From Helicobacter_F equorum (GTDB taxonomy: Bacteria > Campylobacterota > Campylobacteria > Campylobacterales > Helicobacteraceae), in NCBI RefSeq assembly GCF_042649585.1, contig NZ_JBHRZM010000009.1, positions 310,001-374,000 on the forward strand: a stretch of 64,000 nucleotides of DNA, given 5' to 3'. Position 1 is the stretch's first letter; each line of letters starts with the position of its first letter. Both the position numbers and the translations under genes were made by a program. A model generated the notes under the pieces. The model searched no databases. It was not told the DNA's origin and saw only the letters and a list, made by a program, of their open reading frames with translations. Shown here piece by piece: positions 25,450 to 35,165 of this stretch.

Positions 25450-26424
25450 ATGATCGCGATCTTGGGCATGGGTGGGACAATCGCAGGGGTCGCTCATGCT
25501 AAGATTCATAATACAGGATATAAGGCAGGAGCACTTAGCGTTCAAACACTTTTAGAGGCTTTGCCAGAGATAGACAGCGTTGCTGAATGTATGTGTGAGC
25601 AAATTGCTAATATCGATAGTGCCGATATGAGTGATGTGTTGTGGTTAAAATTAGCACATCGTGTCAATACGCTTTTGGCACAAGAGGATATTGAGGGCAT
25701 AGTCATCACGCACGGAAGTGATACCATGGAAGAGAGTGCGTTTTTTTTGCATTTAGTAACTAGGAGCGATAAGCCTATTGTTTTTACGGGAGCTATGCGT
25801 CCAAATACTGCCTTGAGTGCTGATGGTATAAAGAATCTCTATAGTGCTGTTGTAGTTGCAAAGGATACATATGCCAAACATAGAGGCGTGATGATCGTGA
25901 TGAATGAGAGGATTCAGAGTGCACGCTATGTGAGCAAAACCCACACACATAATCTCGATGCTTTCTCTTGTCCAAATACTGGTGATTTGGGATATGTGAT
26001 AGATGATAGAGCATATTTTTATAATCCACCTTTTGCTACACACAAGATGCAATTTTGCCTTGATACAATCACCCAACTTCCAAAGGTTGATATTTTGTAT
26101 TCATATGCTAATGATGGATCGGCAGTGGCTGCAAAGGCGTTGTATGAGCATGGGACACAAGGGATTGTAATAGCAGGAAGTGGCGCGGGAAATATACACC
26201 ACTCTCATAAGGCAATGTTACAAACTCTCATACAACAGGGTTTAGTTGTGGTGCAAAGCACGAGAGTAGGTTCTGGGGTTGTGCGAGTGAGTGAGCAAGA
26301 TTGTGCACTTGGGTTTGTTGGTGCGTGTGACCTTAATCCGCAAAAGGCTAGGGTACTTCTTGCTTTGGCATTGATACACACGCAAAGTCCCGCAGAGATA
26401 AGACAGATTTTTGAACATATTTAA
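25450..26424 (+). CDS. L-asparaginase, type without signal peptide
   Basis: Hydrolyses L-asparagine to aspartate and ammonia. The first catalytic threonine is in LGMGGTIAGVAHA, directly at the N-terminus, and the second motif is IVITHGSDTMEESAFFL; VFTGAMRPNTALSADG is also conserved. The protein begins only four residues before the first strand, so no signal peptide is present from this start. The only in-frame upstream extension enters the aroA end and no strong ribosome site is seen, so the start is the least certain part. Some Helicobacter asparaginases are exported; this one, as read, looks cytoplasmic. Length 324 is usual. Confidence 0.9.
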   Translation: MIAILGMGGTIAGVAHAKIHNTGYKAGALSVQTLLEALPEIDSVAECMCEQIANIDSADMSDVLWLKLAHRVNTLLAQEDIEGIVITHGSDTMEESAFFLHLVTRSDKPIVFTGAMRPNTALSADGIKNLYSAVVVAKDTYAKHRGVMIVMNERIQSARYVSKTHTHNLDAFSCPNTGDLGYVIDDRAYFYNPPFATHKMQFCLDTITQLPKVDILYSYANDGSAVAAKALYEHGTQGIVIAGSGAGNIHHSHKAMLQTLIQQGLVVVQSTRVGSGVVRVSEQDCALGFVGACDLNPQKARVLLALALIHTQSPAEIRQIFEHI

Positions 26425-26442
26425 TACAGAAAGGATTGCAGT

Positions 26443-27264
26443 ATGGAAGTGAGATTAGCAAAGAATTATGGATTTTGTTTTGGTGTCAAACGCGCGATAA
26501 AAATCGCACAAGATTACAAAGATTCTATTACACTAGGACCGCTTATTCACAATGCCAAGGAGATTGCGCGTTTAAAACGAGATTTTAATGTGGATTTGAG
26601 TGAAGATTTGGAGAATCTAGAATCTGGTAGGAAGCTTATTGTTCGCACACATGGTATTCCCAAAAAAGATCTCCAAAGATTGCAAGATCAACACTTTGAG
26701 GTAATTGATGCGACTTGCCCATTTGTGCGAAAACCACAAATGATAGTCGAAGAGATGAGCAAAGAGGGCTATCAAATCATTGTGTTTGGAGATAAGGAAC
26801 ACCCTGAAGTAAAAGGTGTAGTGAGTTATGCACAAAATGGCGCACATATCATCGCTGGGCTAGAGGATTTGGAGTTTTTGAAATTACACAAAAAAATCAC
26901 TCTTATTTCTCAAACAACTAAACAACCAGAAATTTTTGCAAAGATTGCGGGATATTTGAGTATGCGTGTGGCTGAAGTGCGAGTATTTAACACGATTTGT
27001 AACGCAACATTTGATAACCAAAGTGCAGCAGATTCACTAAGTAAGGAAGTGGATATTATGATTGTAGTTGGGGGCAAAAATTCTTCAAATACCAAACAGC
27101 TTTTATATATTTGTGAGAAAAATTGCGCAAGTTATCTCATAGAAGATGAACAAGAATTACAAAAAGAATGGTTTAAGGACAAGAAGGTTTGTGGTATTAC
27201 AGCGGGTGCAAGCACACCAGATTGGATTATTGCTAAGGTTTGGCAAGAAATTATGAACTATTAG
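26443..27264 (+). CDS. ispH: 4-hydroxy-3-methylbut-2-enyl diphosphate reductase
   Basis: The [4Fe-4S] enzyme of the last step of the methylerythritol phosphate pathway, giving IPP and DMAPP. Its three cluster cysteines are in NYGFCFGVKRA (residue about 12), VIDATCPFVRKP (about 96) and NTICNATFDNQ (about 187). The HGIP and HPEVKG segments carry conserved histidines. 273 residues, typical. ATG follows AAGGA. panC starts 8 nt after its stop. In H. pylori ispH is followed by rpsA, which is not here. Confidence 0.96.
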   Translation: MEVRLAKNYGFCFGVKRAIKIAQDYKDSITLGPLIHNAKEIARLKRDFNVDLSEDLENLESGRKLIVRTHGIPKKDLQRLQDQHFEVIDATCPFVRKPQMIVEEMSKEGYQIIVFGDKEHPEVKGVVSYAQNGAHIIAGLEDLEFLKLHKKITLISQTTKQPEIFAKIAGYLSMRVAEVRVFNTICNATFDNQSAADSLSKEVDIMIVVGGKNSSNTKQLLYICEKNCASYLIEDEQELQKEWFKDKKVCGITAGASTPDWIIAKVWQEIMNY

Positions 27265-27272
27265 GAGAGGAT

Positions 27273-28118
27273 ATGCAAGTTTTACAGAGCATAGAGGCAC
27301 TGAAGGCATTTAGAGAGAATCTAGGCACACAAAGTGTTGGGCTTGTGCCGACTATGGGTGCACTGCATAAGGGGCATATGAGCCTAATTCATCAATCTTG
27401 CACACAAAACACACATACAATTGTCAGTATTTTTGTCAATCCTACGCAGTTTGGAGTAAATGAAGATTTTAGTGCATATCCGCGCACATTAGAGCAGGAT
27501 TTGGCATTGTGTGAGAGTTTAGGAGTAAGCGGAGTGTTTATCCCAAGCATAAATGAGATGTATCCAAGTGCCGATGAGCTTACGATATTACCACCTAAGA
27601 TGATGGGGTATGTGTTGGAGGGTTTTGATAGACCAACGCATTTTGGGGGAGTGTTGCAGGTGGTATTAAAACTTTTTATGCTTGTGCGACCTCAAAAAGC
27701 TTATTTTGGCAAAAAAGATGCCCAACAAGTGCTTATCGTGCAAAAAATGTTGCAAGATTGGCATTTACCACTTGAAGTTATAGCATGTCCTATCGTGCGT
27801 GATGATGATGGATTAGCATTTAGTTCGCGAAATGTGTATTTAAGCCCACAAGAACGTGCTCAAGCATTTTGTATCCCCAAGACTATACAATGTATAGAAT
27901 CTGCCATATCCCAAGGCGTGTATGAAGTGCAAGAACTTCATACACTTGTGCACAAAACCCTAGATTCTAGCAAGTCTCTTGTGCCGATGCATATTTTTTA
28001 TACGTATTTTTGTGATTATAATCTTGCACCAATTGAAAAGATCCGCAAGGGAGAAAGCCTATTTTTACTTGCCGTGCGAGTTGGTAAGACAAGGCTTTTG
28101 GATAATCTTTGGTGTTAG
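27273..28118 (+). CDS. panC: Pantothenate synthetase
   Basis: Joins pantoate and beta-alanine using ATP in vitamin B5 synthesis. The ATP-binding HxGH motif is in VPTMGALHKGHMSLI and the KMSKS-like region in SSRNVYLSPQERAQA; FVNPTQFG and YFGKKDAQQ are family-specific. The frame is open 33 nt further upstream, inside ispH, but ATG 27273 stands just after AGGAGAGG and starts MQVLQSIEALK, giving 281 residues. Its 3' end overlaps the convergent hypF end by 4 nt. Confidence 0.95.
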   Translation: MQVLQSIEALKAFRENLGTQSVGLVPTMGALHKGHMSLIHQSCTQNTHTIVSIFVNPTQFGVNEDFSAYPRTLEQDLALCESLGVSGVFIPSINEMYPSADELTILPPKMMGYVLEGFDRPTHFGGVLQVVLKLFMLVRPQKAYFGKKDAQQVLIVQKMLQDWHLPLEVIACPIVRDDDGLAFSSRNVYLSPQERAQAFCIPKTIQCIESAISQGVYEVQELHTLVHKTLDSSKSLVPMHIFYTYFCDYNLAPIEKIRKGESLFLLAVRVGKTRLLDNLWC

Positions 28119-30469
28119 TGGGTTGTGCGTGCGAGTGTAGCCAGAATCTGTCCAAAGCTAATGGCTGTATCATTGCTCGGGTATTGTGTGGGGAATTGTG
28201 CCTTAAAGCCATTTTTGGCTAGAAGTGAGGTAATTTTTTCACACAAACTTTTATTTGCAAAAACTCCACCGCCAAAAAATATTTCTTTTGAATCTGTTGT
28301 ATGTTTTTGCGCTATGGCGAGTGCTATATGGCTTAGAGTATTAAAAAATTTTGTAACGATATACTTGGTGGAAAGTTTTTTGGCTATATCATCACAAAGT
28401 GCGTTGATAATTTCTCGTATCCCTAGATGTAAAGAACCTCTCCATATGATTGGATAATACTCTTTGGTGCGACTTTTGCACAGAGATTCTAAGGTTGCAC
28501 CACATTGTCCATCATAAGTGGCATTTTGGCAAACACCCAAAAGATATGCCACACCATCAAAAAGCCTTCCTATGGAGCTTGTGCGTATGGTATTGAGGTT
28601 TTTTGCATGCATAAGGTTTAGGGTTTGTAATTCGTGTGTGCTGAAATTATGTGCTATGAGTTCTATATGTTTTGGTGCGAATTCTATAAGCAAGGCGAGA
28701 GCTATGCGCCGTATATCTGTGATAGCTTTTTCTCCACCAAGAAGACTAAATTCCTCTATGCTCACAACTCTTTTTGCATGATAAAGATTGCCTACAAAAA
28801 CCTCTCCACCCCAAATATGTCCATCGCTTCCTAATCCTGTGCCATCCCATATAATGCCAAGATGTTGGGTGCTATTAGTGCTATGCCCATACTCGCCTAG
28901 TAATGCACAAAAATGCGCATAATGGTGCTGGACATAACACATATTTGCTTCTTTGAACCAAAGTTTAGAATGTTTAGAAACCTTGTTTGTATGTATAGAT
29001 TGTGCAATCTCTTTTGCAAGTGCGCTAGAAGCGTATTGTGGGTGCATATCACACACATAGAATGTAAAATCTTTAACCTCTAACCCAAAAAATCCCAAAA
29101 GTGATTTAAGTGTATGGGTGTAGTGCTGTTGGGTAGCGAGGTTTGTAAGATCCCCAAGATATGGTGATAATAATGTATAACTCCCATCGGTTATACAAAA
29201 ACTTGCCTTTTGGTTTGCACCAAATGCGAGAATTTTTGTAGGTGTGAATGGGGTGTGGAGTTTGTGTGTTTTTGGTGCAAAACCTCTAGCAAGGCGCAAG
29301 ATTCTTGGTTTATTGGCTATGAAGCGCACAATGCTATCATCAATGCGATGCGTGATAGCACGATTATAGCTTAAGAGTGCATCGTGTGGTTTTTGTGGGA
29401 TTGTCATAAGCTCTTTTGCTTGTATTGCAATGGGTGCACCACTTTGATTAGCGCTTGTAAAAATCAGTGGAGTTTGCAAGGCAGCACAAATAAGGTGCAT
29501 AATGCCACTATAAGGCAATACAACGCCTATAGTATCTAATTGTGGTGCAATGAGGTGCAAACAAGTAGAATCTAACACGCAACCTTGTGCAAGATTTTTG
29601 CGTTTTGCAAGAAGCACAATCGGTGCTTGCGGACTTGATAGAATCTTGGATTGTGCGTTGGAGCAAAGCGCAAAGGTGCGAATTTGTTGTATATCCTTGC
29701 ACATTATCACAAAGGGTTTATAGGGTCTATTTTTTCGCTTTCTTAGTGTGTGTAAGGCATTTGGCATATTTGCCTTGGCGACAAGAGCATATCCACCAAT
29801 GCCTTTGATAGCGACAATTTCTCCGCGATTGAGTGCTTGGATTGTAGAATCTAGTGCAGCCTCATTGTAGGTTGTGTTCTCAAAGTTTAGCTGTATGCCA
29901 CAAAGATTGCATGAAATGGGTTGTGCATGAAAGCGCCTATTACGTGGATTATGATAGTCTTTGGCACAAGATTCACAGAATCTAAATACAGACATTGTGC
30001 TATTTTGTCGTTCATAAGGTAGGGTGTAGAGCATACTATATCTTGCACCACATTGTGTGCAAGCACAAAAGGCATAGTTGGAAAATCGCCCATTGCTTTG
30101 CATATCTGCATAGCATTGTTCACACATAGCCAGATCTAGAGGTATCTCTAGCGCAAGTGGTGTGTTTGTATGCGTGTGGGGTAGAGTGTGAGATTGTACA
30201 TAAAGGATAGAAAAGTCTTTGTAAGGGGTTTGTGGTGTGTATATTGTGTGGGTGATTGAAGTAATTTTGGCAGGTTTTGGAATGTGGCGTAAATGAGCAA
30301 GAAATATGGCGAGTTCTTGGCGTGTGATTTCATAAAGACATATTTCTACACACGTAGAGGTATTACATACAGAGCCTTTAAGATTCATAGTATGCGCGAG
30401 GTTATATACAAATGGGCGAAACCCCACACCTTGAATAATGCCAAAAACTTTTATGAGATAACTTTTCAT
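28115..30469 (-). CDS. hypF: Carbamoyltransferase HypF, hydrogenase maturation
   Basis: Makes the thiocarbamate on HypE from carbamoyl phosphate, the source of the CN ligands of NiFe hydrogenase. Domains in order: acylphosphatase (VFGIIQGVGFRPFVYNLAH, residues 1-90), two zinc fingers (CEQCYADM, CTQCGARY, CESCAKDYHNP, CNLCG, about 105-180), a YrdC-like domain (about 200-370), and a Kae1-like carbamoyl-transfer domain with VQHHYAHFCALLGE and FFGGGVFANKSL. 784 residues is normal. It stands alone here; the other hyp and hydrogenase genes are not in the window. It converges with panC. Confidence 0.95.
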   Translation of the reverse strand: MKSYLIKVFGIIQGVGFRPFVYNLAHTMNLKGSVCNTSTCVEICLYEITRQELAIFLAHLRHIPKPAKITSITHTIYTPQTPYKDFSILYVQSHTLPHTHTNTPLALEIPLDLAMCEQCYADMQSNGRFSNYAFCACTQCGARYSMLYTLPYERQNSTMSVFRFCESCAKDYHNPRNRRFHAQPISCNLCGIQLNFENTTYNEAALDSTIQALNRGEIVAIKGIGGYALVAKANMPNALHTLRKRKNRPYKPFVIMCKDIQQIRTFALCSNAQSKILSSPQAPIVLLAKRKNLAQGCVLDSTCLHLIAPQLDTIGVVLPYSGIMHLICAALQTPLIFTSANQSGAPIAIQAKELMTIPQKPHDALLSYNRAITHRIDDSIVRFIANKPRILRLARGFAPKTHKLHTPFTPTKILAFGANQKASFCITDGSYTLLSPYLGDLTNLATQQHYTHTLKSLLGFFGLEVKDFTFYVCDMHPQYASSALAKEIAQSIHTNKVSKHSKLWFKEANMCYVQHHYAHFCALLGEYGHSTNSTQHLGIIWDGTGLGSDGHIWGGEVFVGNLYHAKRVVSIEEFSLLGGEKAITDIRRIALALLIEFAPKHIELIAHNFSTHELQTLNLMHAKNLNTIRTSSIGRLFDGVAYLLGVCQNATYDGQCGATLESLCKSRTKEYYPIIWRGSLHLGIREIINALCDDIAKKLSTKYIVTKFFNTLSHIALAIAQKHTTDSKEIFFGGGVFANKSLCEKITSLLAKNGFKAQFPTQYPSNDTAISFGQILATLARTTH

Positions 30470-30552
30470 AGGGGAATTATAATATTTTAATAGGCTTTTT
30501 GTGTGTAAGTGCGTATAATTTTATTTTTAGTCTTTAAGAATTGGAATGTGTT

Positions 30553-31146
30553 ATGCAAGAAGATGCGATTCGTTGGAATAAGCGCCACAGCGATGGTTTT
30601 ATGCCAAAACAATCAAGTGATATTTTACACACATATCAGCCTTTGTTAGAATCTTATACACAAAAAGGAAGCACAAAAGCACTTGATATAGCTTGTGGTA
30701 ATGGGCGTAATGCGAAGTTTTTAGCAGCACTGGGATTTGAGGTTTTGGGCGTGGATATTTCACAAGTGGCATTAGATTCCCTTCAGGGAATAGAGCGCAT
30801 TGATACATTATGCGCGGATTTGGATAGCTTTGATATTGCTAAGCAAATATATGATGTGGTGCTCAATTTTTATTTTTTGGATCGGAGACTTTTTGCTGGG
30901 ATTAAAGATGGAGTAAAAAGTGGAGGGCTTGTGATATTTGAAACATTTTGTGCTCTGCCAAAAATCTATGATAAGGATATTTTTTGTGAATTTAATGAAC
31001 AAAGAAGTCTTAAACACGCAGAATTACAAAAAGTATTTAGGGGGTGGAAAATTATCTATAATGCACTAAATCCTTTATATAGAAGCGTGAGTGAATCTGC
31101 CAAGGGCGTGTATCTCACGCAAACTTTTATCGCACAAAAGCCCTAA
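30553..31146 (+). CDS. SAM-dependent methyltransferase, TehB-like
   Basis: A 197-residue class I methyltransferase. The SAM site is seen in KALDIACGNGRNAKFLAALG, the acidic loop in VLGVDISQVAL and the third motif in DVVLNFYFLDR. The sequence around RWNKRHSDGF at the N-terminus and the overall shape match the TehB/small-molecule methyltransferase group, whose members act on tellurite or thiol compounds; the real substrate is unknown. The frame is open from a TTG at 30541, but ATG 30553 is the more usual start. The MATE gene starts 1 nt after the stop. Confidence 0.8.
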   Translation: MQEDAIRWNKRHSDGFMPKQSSDILHTYQPLLESYTQKGSTKALDIACGNGRNAKFLAALGFEVLGVDISQVALDSLQGIERIDTLCADLDSFDIAKQIYDVVLNFYFLDRRLFAGIKDGVKSGGLVIFETFCALPKIYDKDIFCEFNEQRSLKHAELQKVFRGWKIIYNALNPLYRSVSESAKGVYLTQTFIAQKP

Positions 31147-31147
31147 A

Positions 31148-32500
31148 ATGTCAAAATTTTCGCTTCACCATAAGCTTATAAAGATTTTTTCTATTGCCCT
31201 GCCAAGTGGCGCTAATTCACTGCTTGATATGGCAAATATAACGATTGGTATGTATTTTATTGCGGATTTTTCCAAAGAACATATGATCGCACTTAATGTG
31301 GGTATGAGCTATATGATGATGCTTTTTGCAATCACGGCGATTTTTTTTATTGGGACAAGTGCACAAGTGTCTCGAGCCTATGGAGCCAAAGATTATCAAC
31401 GCCTAAAAAGCATAATGGGCAATAATTTTCTTATCACGCTTTTTGTGTCTATTCCGCTTTTGATTGTGGCATTTATGGGTGGTGAGTTGTATTTGGATTG
31501 GATGGGTAATGGTGTAAGTGGCGAGACAAAACTCTTGGGTATGGAATATTTGGGAATTGTGGTGTTTGGAATTCCTGCCTTGATGATAAAAACAATTTGT
31601 ATAGCCGGACTTTCTGCACTTGGTGATACCAAACGCATAATGTATATTAAATGCATCACCACTACGCTAAATATCATACTCAATTATGTATTTATTTTTG
31701 GTTTTGATTTTGGGATTTTTACGCTAGATTCATTAGGTATTTTTGGCGCAGGATTATGTAATGTGTGTATTACCTATCTTGAAGCATTGCTTCTTTTTGG
31801 TGTAATTTATATGCGCAAAAAAGTTATAGGCTTTACTTTTGTGTTACGCTTAGAGTATAGTAAAACAACATTTAGCGTTGGAATTCCTGCTGGTATCGAA
31901 CGCTTTTTGACACTTTTTAGCCTTGTTTTGACACAAAAATTTATGAGTGATTATGGTGCTGATGTCATTGCAGGATTCCAAATAGGATCTAAGGTTGAAG
32001 CATTTATCCTTGCGTTTGGCTTTGGGTTTCAAGTTGCAGCTATGGCGCTTGTGGGACAGAGTTTGGGTAGAAAGCGTATGGATTTGGCATATGATTTTTT
32101 ACACACACTTTTGTTGTATGCAAGTATTATGATGGGAATTTTGGGGCTTATGATTTGTGTGTTTGGCGTGGAATTATCTAGAATCTTTAACACCCAAGAA
32201 GCGGTATTGCGTGCGAGTTTGTATTATCTTATTGCAGTGGGCTTCTCTCAAGTGCCACTAGTGATTATTTTTTGCCTTGATGGAGCACTGCGTGGGGTAG
32301 GTGCGACTAAACTTTCTCTTATGATCAATGCTATGAGTATTTGGGTATTGCGGATTATACCGATGTATATATGTGTGCTTTATCAAGGCGATGTGCGCTT
32401 TGTGTTTGGTATGATTTTTGTGGAGACATATTTACGCGCATTGATTTTTTGGATTATTTTTAAGAGTAGGGTTTGGGAGAAATTTATCAAGCGTTTTTAG
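31148..32500 (+). CDS. MATE-family efflux transporter
   Basis: A 450-residue polytopic inner-membrane protein with about twelve hydrophobic helices arranged as two similar halves, as in Na+/H+-coupled multidrug exporters of the MATE family. Typical stretches are IALPSGANSLLDMANITIGMYFI in the first half and GIPAGIERFLTLFSLVLTQKF in the second, with ALVGQSLGRKRMD after helix 8. The open frame extends back into the methyltransferase gene, but ATG 31148, 1 nt after that gene's stop, gives the expected N-terminus MSKFSLHHKLIKI. Its last 14 nt overlap the convergent aroK. Substrates cannot be predicted. Confidence 0.9.
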   Translation: MSKFSLHHKLIKIFSIALPSGANSLLDMANITIGMYFIADFSKEHMIALNVGMSYMMMLFAITAIFFIGTSAQVSRAYGAKDYQRLKSIMGNNFLITLFVSIPLLIVAFMGGELYLDWMGNGVSGETKLLGMEYLGIVVFGIPALMIKTICIAGLSALGDTKRIMYIKCITTTLNIILNYVFIFGFDFGIFTLDSLGIFGAGLCNVCITYLEALLLFGVIYMRKKVIGFTFVLRLEYSKTTFSVGIPAGIERFLTLFSLVLTQKFMSDYGADVIAGFQIGSKVEAFILAFGFGFQVAAMALVGQSLGRKRMDLAYDFLHTLLLYASIMMGILGLMICVFGVELSRIFNTQEAVLRASLYYLIAVGFSQVPLVIIFCLDGALRGVGATKLSLMINAMSIWVLRIIPMYICVLYQGDVRFVFGMIFVETYLRALIFWIIFKSRVWEKFIKRF

Positions 32501-32999
32501 AAATGCTAGAGGCATTATGGTGTGTAAGAATCTCTGTAAGAATCTCTGGAATGTCGTTGTTGGCATTAATAGTGTGATGTGCTACTTTGGTATAGAGATT
32601 CTGACGCTCAAGATAGAGTGCTTTGACTTGTGCTTGGTCACTAAAAAGAGGGCGTTTGTTACGTTGTTGGTGATCAAGTCGTGCAAGGATCGTTTCAAAA
32701 TCACTTTGTAAATAATAAATCTCTCCTAAGGTGTTTATGTTATTAAAGATTGGCATTCCTCCGCCTGTAGCAATGATAGCATTAGATACATTAGCACTAA
32801 GCCACCCAATGACTTGAGATTCTAACTCGCGAAATTTCTGCTCACCATATTGCGCAAAAATTTCAGGAATATGTTGATTGTATGTCGTTTGGATAAGTGA
32901 ATCTGTATCGAGTAAAAATCGCCCAATTTTTTGTGCGAGAGCTGAACCTATCGTGGTTTTGCCACTGCCCATAAAGCCTATAAGCACAATGTTTGACAT
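32487..32999 (-). CDS. aroK: Shikimate kinase
   Basis: Phosphorylates shikimate in aromatic amino acid synthesis. The P-loop is IVLIGFMGSGKTTIG at the very N-terminus, the shikimate-binding region has LDTDSLI and FRELESQVI, GGGMPIF follows, and the lid arginine is in RNKRPLF. Length 170 is normal. Its ATG overlaps the stop of the AMIN-domain gene (TAATG). The order recA-eno-ftsB-like-AMIN-aroK reproduces HP0153 to HP0157 of H. pylori. Confidence 0.96.
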   Translation of the reverse strand: MSNIVLIGFMGSGKTTIGSALAQKIGRFLLDTDSLIQTTYNQHIPEIFAQYGEQKFRELESQVIGWLSANVSNAIIATGGGMPIFNNINTLGEIYYLQSDFETILARLDHQQRNKRPLFSDQAQVKALYLERQNLYTKVAHHTINANNDIPEILTEILTHHNASSISKNA

Positions 33000-33595
33000 T
33001 ATTTAAACTCCAACATATAACCATCGCGTTGCGCATTAATGTCATAGGCATATTGTCCATCGAGTTCAAGCGAGATTCGATAAAAATTTTCGTGGCTAGA
33101 AAATACGACTTGTTTTATGTATTTTTTGTCTAGGATTTGTGTTTGATTGATGGCTTTATCCATACCTTCAAAATCTAAGACAATGCGGTAAGGGTTTGGC
33201 AAAATAAAGTGTCGCACATTTGGGTATTGGGTAGTGATAAAGATTGTATTATTATCAAAAATAAGCTCAAAGTCTCCGAATTTAAGGCGTTTTTCACCAG
33301 TATATTTTTTGCCTATAGCCTTCTGTGTAAGTTCTAGTGGATAATGCCAATCAATGTTTTGGTATATTTGAAGTTCTTTGGTTGATATGGTGCCATCGAT
33401 ATTTTGGTATGTGATGTTCACTTTTTGTAGCACACGCGCGGTAGATGGCAAAGCAATTTCTATATCTTGAAAAAATTCTTTTTTTGGTTTTCTTTGATTA
33501 TGCTGTTCTTCTTTTGGGGTGATAGAGGGCTCAAAAGGATCTTCTCTAGCAATGAGGATACCCCAGCATATAAGCAGTGCAATGATGTATTTCAT
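32999..33595 (-). CDS. AMIN-domain periplasmic protein (HP0156-like)
   Basis: A 198-residue protein with an N-terminal hydrophobic signal or anchor (MKYIIALLICWGILIA), a charged proline-rich linker (about 17-45), and a C-terminal AMIN-like beta domain (FGDFELIFDNNTIFITTQYP, FILPNPYRIVLDFEG, FSSHENFYRISLELDG). AMIN domains target proteins to the cell envelope, often with amidases or secretins. No catalytic domain is attached. It overlaps the upstream ftsB-like gene by 4 nt (ATGA) and the downstream aroK by 1 nt, so it is translated together with them. Function unknown; the position is conserved in Helicobacter. Confidence 0.82.
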   Translation of the reverse strand: MKYIIALLICWGILIAREDPFEPSITPKEEQHNQRKPKKEFFQDIEIALPSTARVLQKVNITYQNIDGTISTKELQIYQNIDWHYPLELTQKAIGKKYTGEKRLKFGDFELIFDNNTIFITTQYPNVRHFILPNPYRIVLDFEGMDKAINQTQILDKKYIKQVVFSSHENFYRISLELDGQYAYDINAQRDGYMLEFK

Positions 33596-33855
33596 TTTGG
33601 TTCTAACCCCTTAAGCTCAAAAATATCTTTTTGAATCTTCGCATTTTGCTTTTGGAGCAAATCGACTTCTTGGAGTAATTTTTCTTGCTGTTTGCGCAAA
33701 CTTAGTAGCGTGTGGAGTGAGGCATTCCCAAAGAGTAGGAATGTGCTATAAGACAAAAGCACCATCAACACCGAAGAAATGACAAGAAATGTTTTATTAA
33801 TCTGCATCCATCGCTTGAATCTCGAGGGCTGTTGATAGAGCTCTTGCATACCCAT
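33592..33855 (-). CDS. FtsB/DivIC-like septum protein
   Basis: A small bitopic protein of 87 residues: a basic cytoplasmic start (about 1-22), one membrane helix (FLVISSVLMVLLSYSTFLLF, about 24-43), then a periplasmic coiled coil (LRKQQEKLLQEVDLLQKQNAKIQKD) and the short end motif IFELKGLEPK. This layout is that of FtsB/DivIC septum formation initiators, which join FtsQ and FtsL at the division site. It corresponds in position to HP0155. It begins 8 nt after eno and overlaps the AMIN gene by 4 nt. Confidence 0.8.
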   Translation of the reverse strand: MGMQELYQQPSRFKRWMQINKTFLVISSVLMVLLSYSTFLLFGNASLHTLLSLRKQQEKLLQEVDLLQKQNAKIQKDIFELKGLEPK

Positions 33856-33863
33856 TCTTTGTA

Positions 33864-35141
33864 TTATTTCTTAAAGAGTTGTGTGCCTAAATACTCGCTA
33901 TTAGAAAGTTTAGATTCTATTTCTAAGAGGCGATTGTATTTTGCAATCCTTTCACTTCTAGCTGTAGATCCTGTTTTTATTTCACCAGTATTAAGCGCAA
34001 TAGCAAAATCCGCAATAAAGTTATCTTCACTTTCTCCGCTTCTATGACTCATAATGCATTTATAAGCATTGCGTTGTGCGAGTCGCACCGCCTGCATGGT
34101 TTGTGTGATAGTACCTATTTGGTTAGGTTTTATCAAAATAGCATTAGCGATATTTTTTTCAATTCCTTGTGCGAGAATCTTTTTGTTAGTTACAAATAAA
34201 TCGTCGCCTACAAGCTGAATCTTATTTCCAAGTCGTTGTGTGAGATAACTCCACCCCTCCCAATCATCTTCACTCAAGCCATCTTCGATAGAAACAATAG
34301 GATATTTTTGCACCATTTCCTCATAATATGCCACAAGTTCTTGCGAAGTTAGTTTGCGCCCTTCTCCTGCAAGATGATACATACCGCTTTCATCGATAAG
34401 TTCGCTACTAGCGACATCAAGAGCGATAGCAATCTCATCACCAGGTTTATATCCTGCTTTTTCTATGGCTTGGAGGATAATTTCAATAGGTTGTGTATTG
34501 CTTGTAAGATTAGGTGCAAAACCTCCTTCATCACCGATACTTGTGATGTGATTTTGCTCATTAAGAATCTTTTTGAGATATTGATACACTTCCGCACTAG
34601 CACGTAGTGCCTCACTAAAACTATCAAAGCCTAATGGCATAATCATATATTCTTGAAAATCTACCGTGTTATCAGCGTGGCTACCACCATTGATGATATT
34701 CAGCATAGGCACAGGCAATACAAGTGCATTTGCGCCACCTAAATAACGATAAAGCGGTATATGGAGGCTTTTTGCTGCTGCACGAGCAGTCGCCATAGAA
34801 ACACCAAGCGTGGCGTTAGCACCAAGTTTAGAGAAATTTTGTGTGCCATCTAGATCTTTAAGTGTTGCATCAATTAGTCCTTGATCGTATGGACTAGCAC
34901 CTACTAAGGCTTCACATATGCTAAGATCAACATTTTCACAAGCTTTTAAGACCCCTTTACCTAAAAAGCGATTTTTGTCGCCATCGCGTAATTCTAGCGC
35001 TTCTCTTTTACCTGTGCTTGCACCACTTGGGACGATAGCACTTTCTTTTGTGCCATCATTTAATTCTACAATTGCCTTAATGGTTGGGTTACCTCGTGAA
35101 TCTAGCACCTCTTGTGAATAAATCTTGCTAATACGCACCAT
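33864..35141 (-). CDS. eno: Enolase
   Basis: Interconverts 2-phosphoglycerate and phosphoenolpyruvate in glycolysis and gluconeogenesis. It starts ISKIYSQEVLDSRGNPTIKA; GSHADNTVDFQEYMIMP carries the mobile-loop region; metal ligands lie in ALDVASSE, SIEDGLSEDDW and LVGDDLF; the catalytic lysine region is LIKPNQIGTITQT, and SHRSGESEDNFIADFA follows. 425 residues, typical. It is 24 nt downstream of recA on the same strand, the usual Helicobacter arrangement. Confidence 0.97.
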   Translation of the reverse strand: MVRISKIYSQEVLDSRGNPTIKAIVELNDGTKESAIVPSGASTGKREALELRDGDKNRFLGKGVLKACENVDLSICEALVGASPYDQGLIDATLKDLDGTQNFSKLGANATLGVSMATARAAAKSLHIPLYRYLGGANALVLPVPMLNIINGGSHADNTVDFQEYMIMPLGFDSFSEALRASAEVYQYLKKILNEQNHITSIGDEGGFAPNLTSNTQPIEIILQAIEKAGYKPGDEIAIALDVASSELIDESGMYHLAGEGRKLTSQELVAYYEEMVQKYPIVSIEDGLSEDDWEGWSYLTQRLGNKIQLVGDDLFVTNKKILAQGIEKNIANAILIKPNQIGTITQTMQAVRLAQRNAYKCIMSHRSGESEDNFIADFAIALNTGEIKTGSTARSERIAKYNRLLEIESKLSNSEYLGTQLFKK

Positions 35142-35165
35142 ATTTGCTCCTCTTTGTTAGATTTT